Source: JBNJEA01 sp051745395 (lineage in GTDB: Bacteria; Desulfobacterota; Desulfobacteria; Desulfobacterales; Desulfosalsimonadaceae). From it: a stretch of DNA of 22,644 nucleotides. Where the stretch lies: positions 1-22,644 of the forward strand of contig JBNJEA010000042.1 of the NCBI GenBank assembly GCA_051745395.1. The letters are read 5' to 3'. Shown one piece after another: positions 22,608-22,644 of this stretch. The position numbers were made by a program, and so were the translations under genes. Every line of letters starts with the position of its first letter. Positions within the stretch are counted from its first letter, which is position 1. A model generated the notes under the pieces. That model was not told where the DNA came from. It was given only the letters and a program-made list of their open reading frames with translations, and ran no database searches.

Positions 22608-22644
22608 TCAGTGCCTCAGTGCCTTAGTGCCTCAGTGCCTCAGT
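22608..22644 (-). repeat. Octamer tandem array, right, inverted (TYAGTGCC)
   Basis: Four full 8-nt units (TCAGTGCC, TCAGTGCC, TTAGTGCC, TCAGTGCC) and a partial fifth (TCAGT) run to the window edge. They are the reverse complement of the left array, so the array continues beyond position 22644 and the two could pair over about 35-40 nt. Confidence 0.9.

Noticed and set aside
22423..22644. CRISPR array
   Set aside because: Units are 8 nt and contiguous with no regular spacers of CRISPR size; the second block is inverted.

Overview
The window looks like chromosomal DNA of an anaerobic, GC-rich, Gram-negative bacterium, most likely a Desulfobacterota (sulfate-reducer-type) organism. This is inferred from gene content: a YgiQ-type radical SAM protein, a DUF362 protein with two [4Fe-4S] motifs, paired NifX/NafY-fold cluster-binding proteins with a NifU-like scaffold, several outer-membrane lipoproteins, and intergenic spaces full of short degenerate repeats. 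No rRNA, tRNA, CRISPR array, transposase or phage gene was recognised. The protein-coding genes appear intact.

Layout. (1) Positions 1-74 are a degenerate 7-nt tandem array. (2) 86-3285: a two-gene operon encoding an RsmG-SpoU double rRNA/tRNA methyltransferase fusion and a YgiQ radical SAM protein (ATGA overlap). (3) 3438-4223: an unrecognised putative lipoprotein behind a good sigma70-like promoter; convergent with it, 4263-4805 encodes a Slp-family lipoprotein with a Tyr/Pro-rich tail. (4) 5232-11108: a complete tripartite RND efflux operon (TolC-type lipoprotein, periplasmic adaptor, inner-membrane pump), translationally coupled by 4- and 11-nt overlaps. (5) 11110-12825, minus strand: a sucrose-phosphatase-type HAD phosphatase followed by a short-chain dehydrogenase resembling 3-ketodihydrosphingosine reductases. 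(6) 13087-14950: two NifX/NafY-type proteins, a NifU/IscU-type Fe-S scaffold and a degenerate receiver domain. (7) 15067-15570: a second Slp paralogue; 15826-17679: an acyl-CoA synthetase. (8) Minus strand 20059-17826: a DUF362 ferredoxin-like protein followed by a branched-chain aminotransferase. (9) 20313-22422: a class II aldolase-like protein with an extra N-terminal region and a four-cysteine insert, followed by a MoxR/CoxD-type AAA+ ATPase. (10) 22423 to the end: two inverted arrays of an 8-nt repeat, the second running off the window.

How it fits together. Mostly this is a set of short, independent operons. The most system-like group is 13087-14950: two potential metal-cluster binders plus a cluster scaffold plus a receiver-like protein that has lost most phosphorylation residues, which suggests assembly or carriage of an Fe-S or hetero-metal cluster. 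The aldolase/MoxR pair is the second interesting unit; its expected VWA partner is not in view. Three copies of one hairpin-forming repeat (about 85-100 bp) lie within 3.4 kb around the second Slp gene and the acyl-CoA synthetase, one of them inverted.
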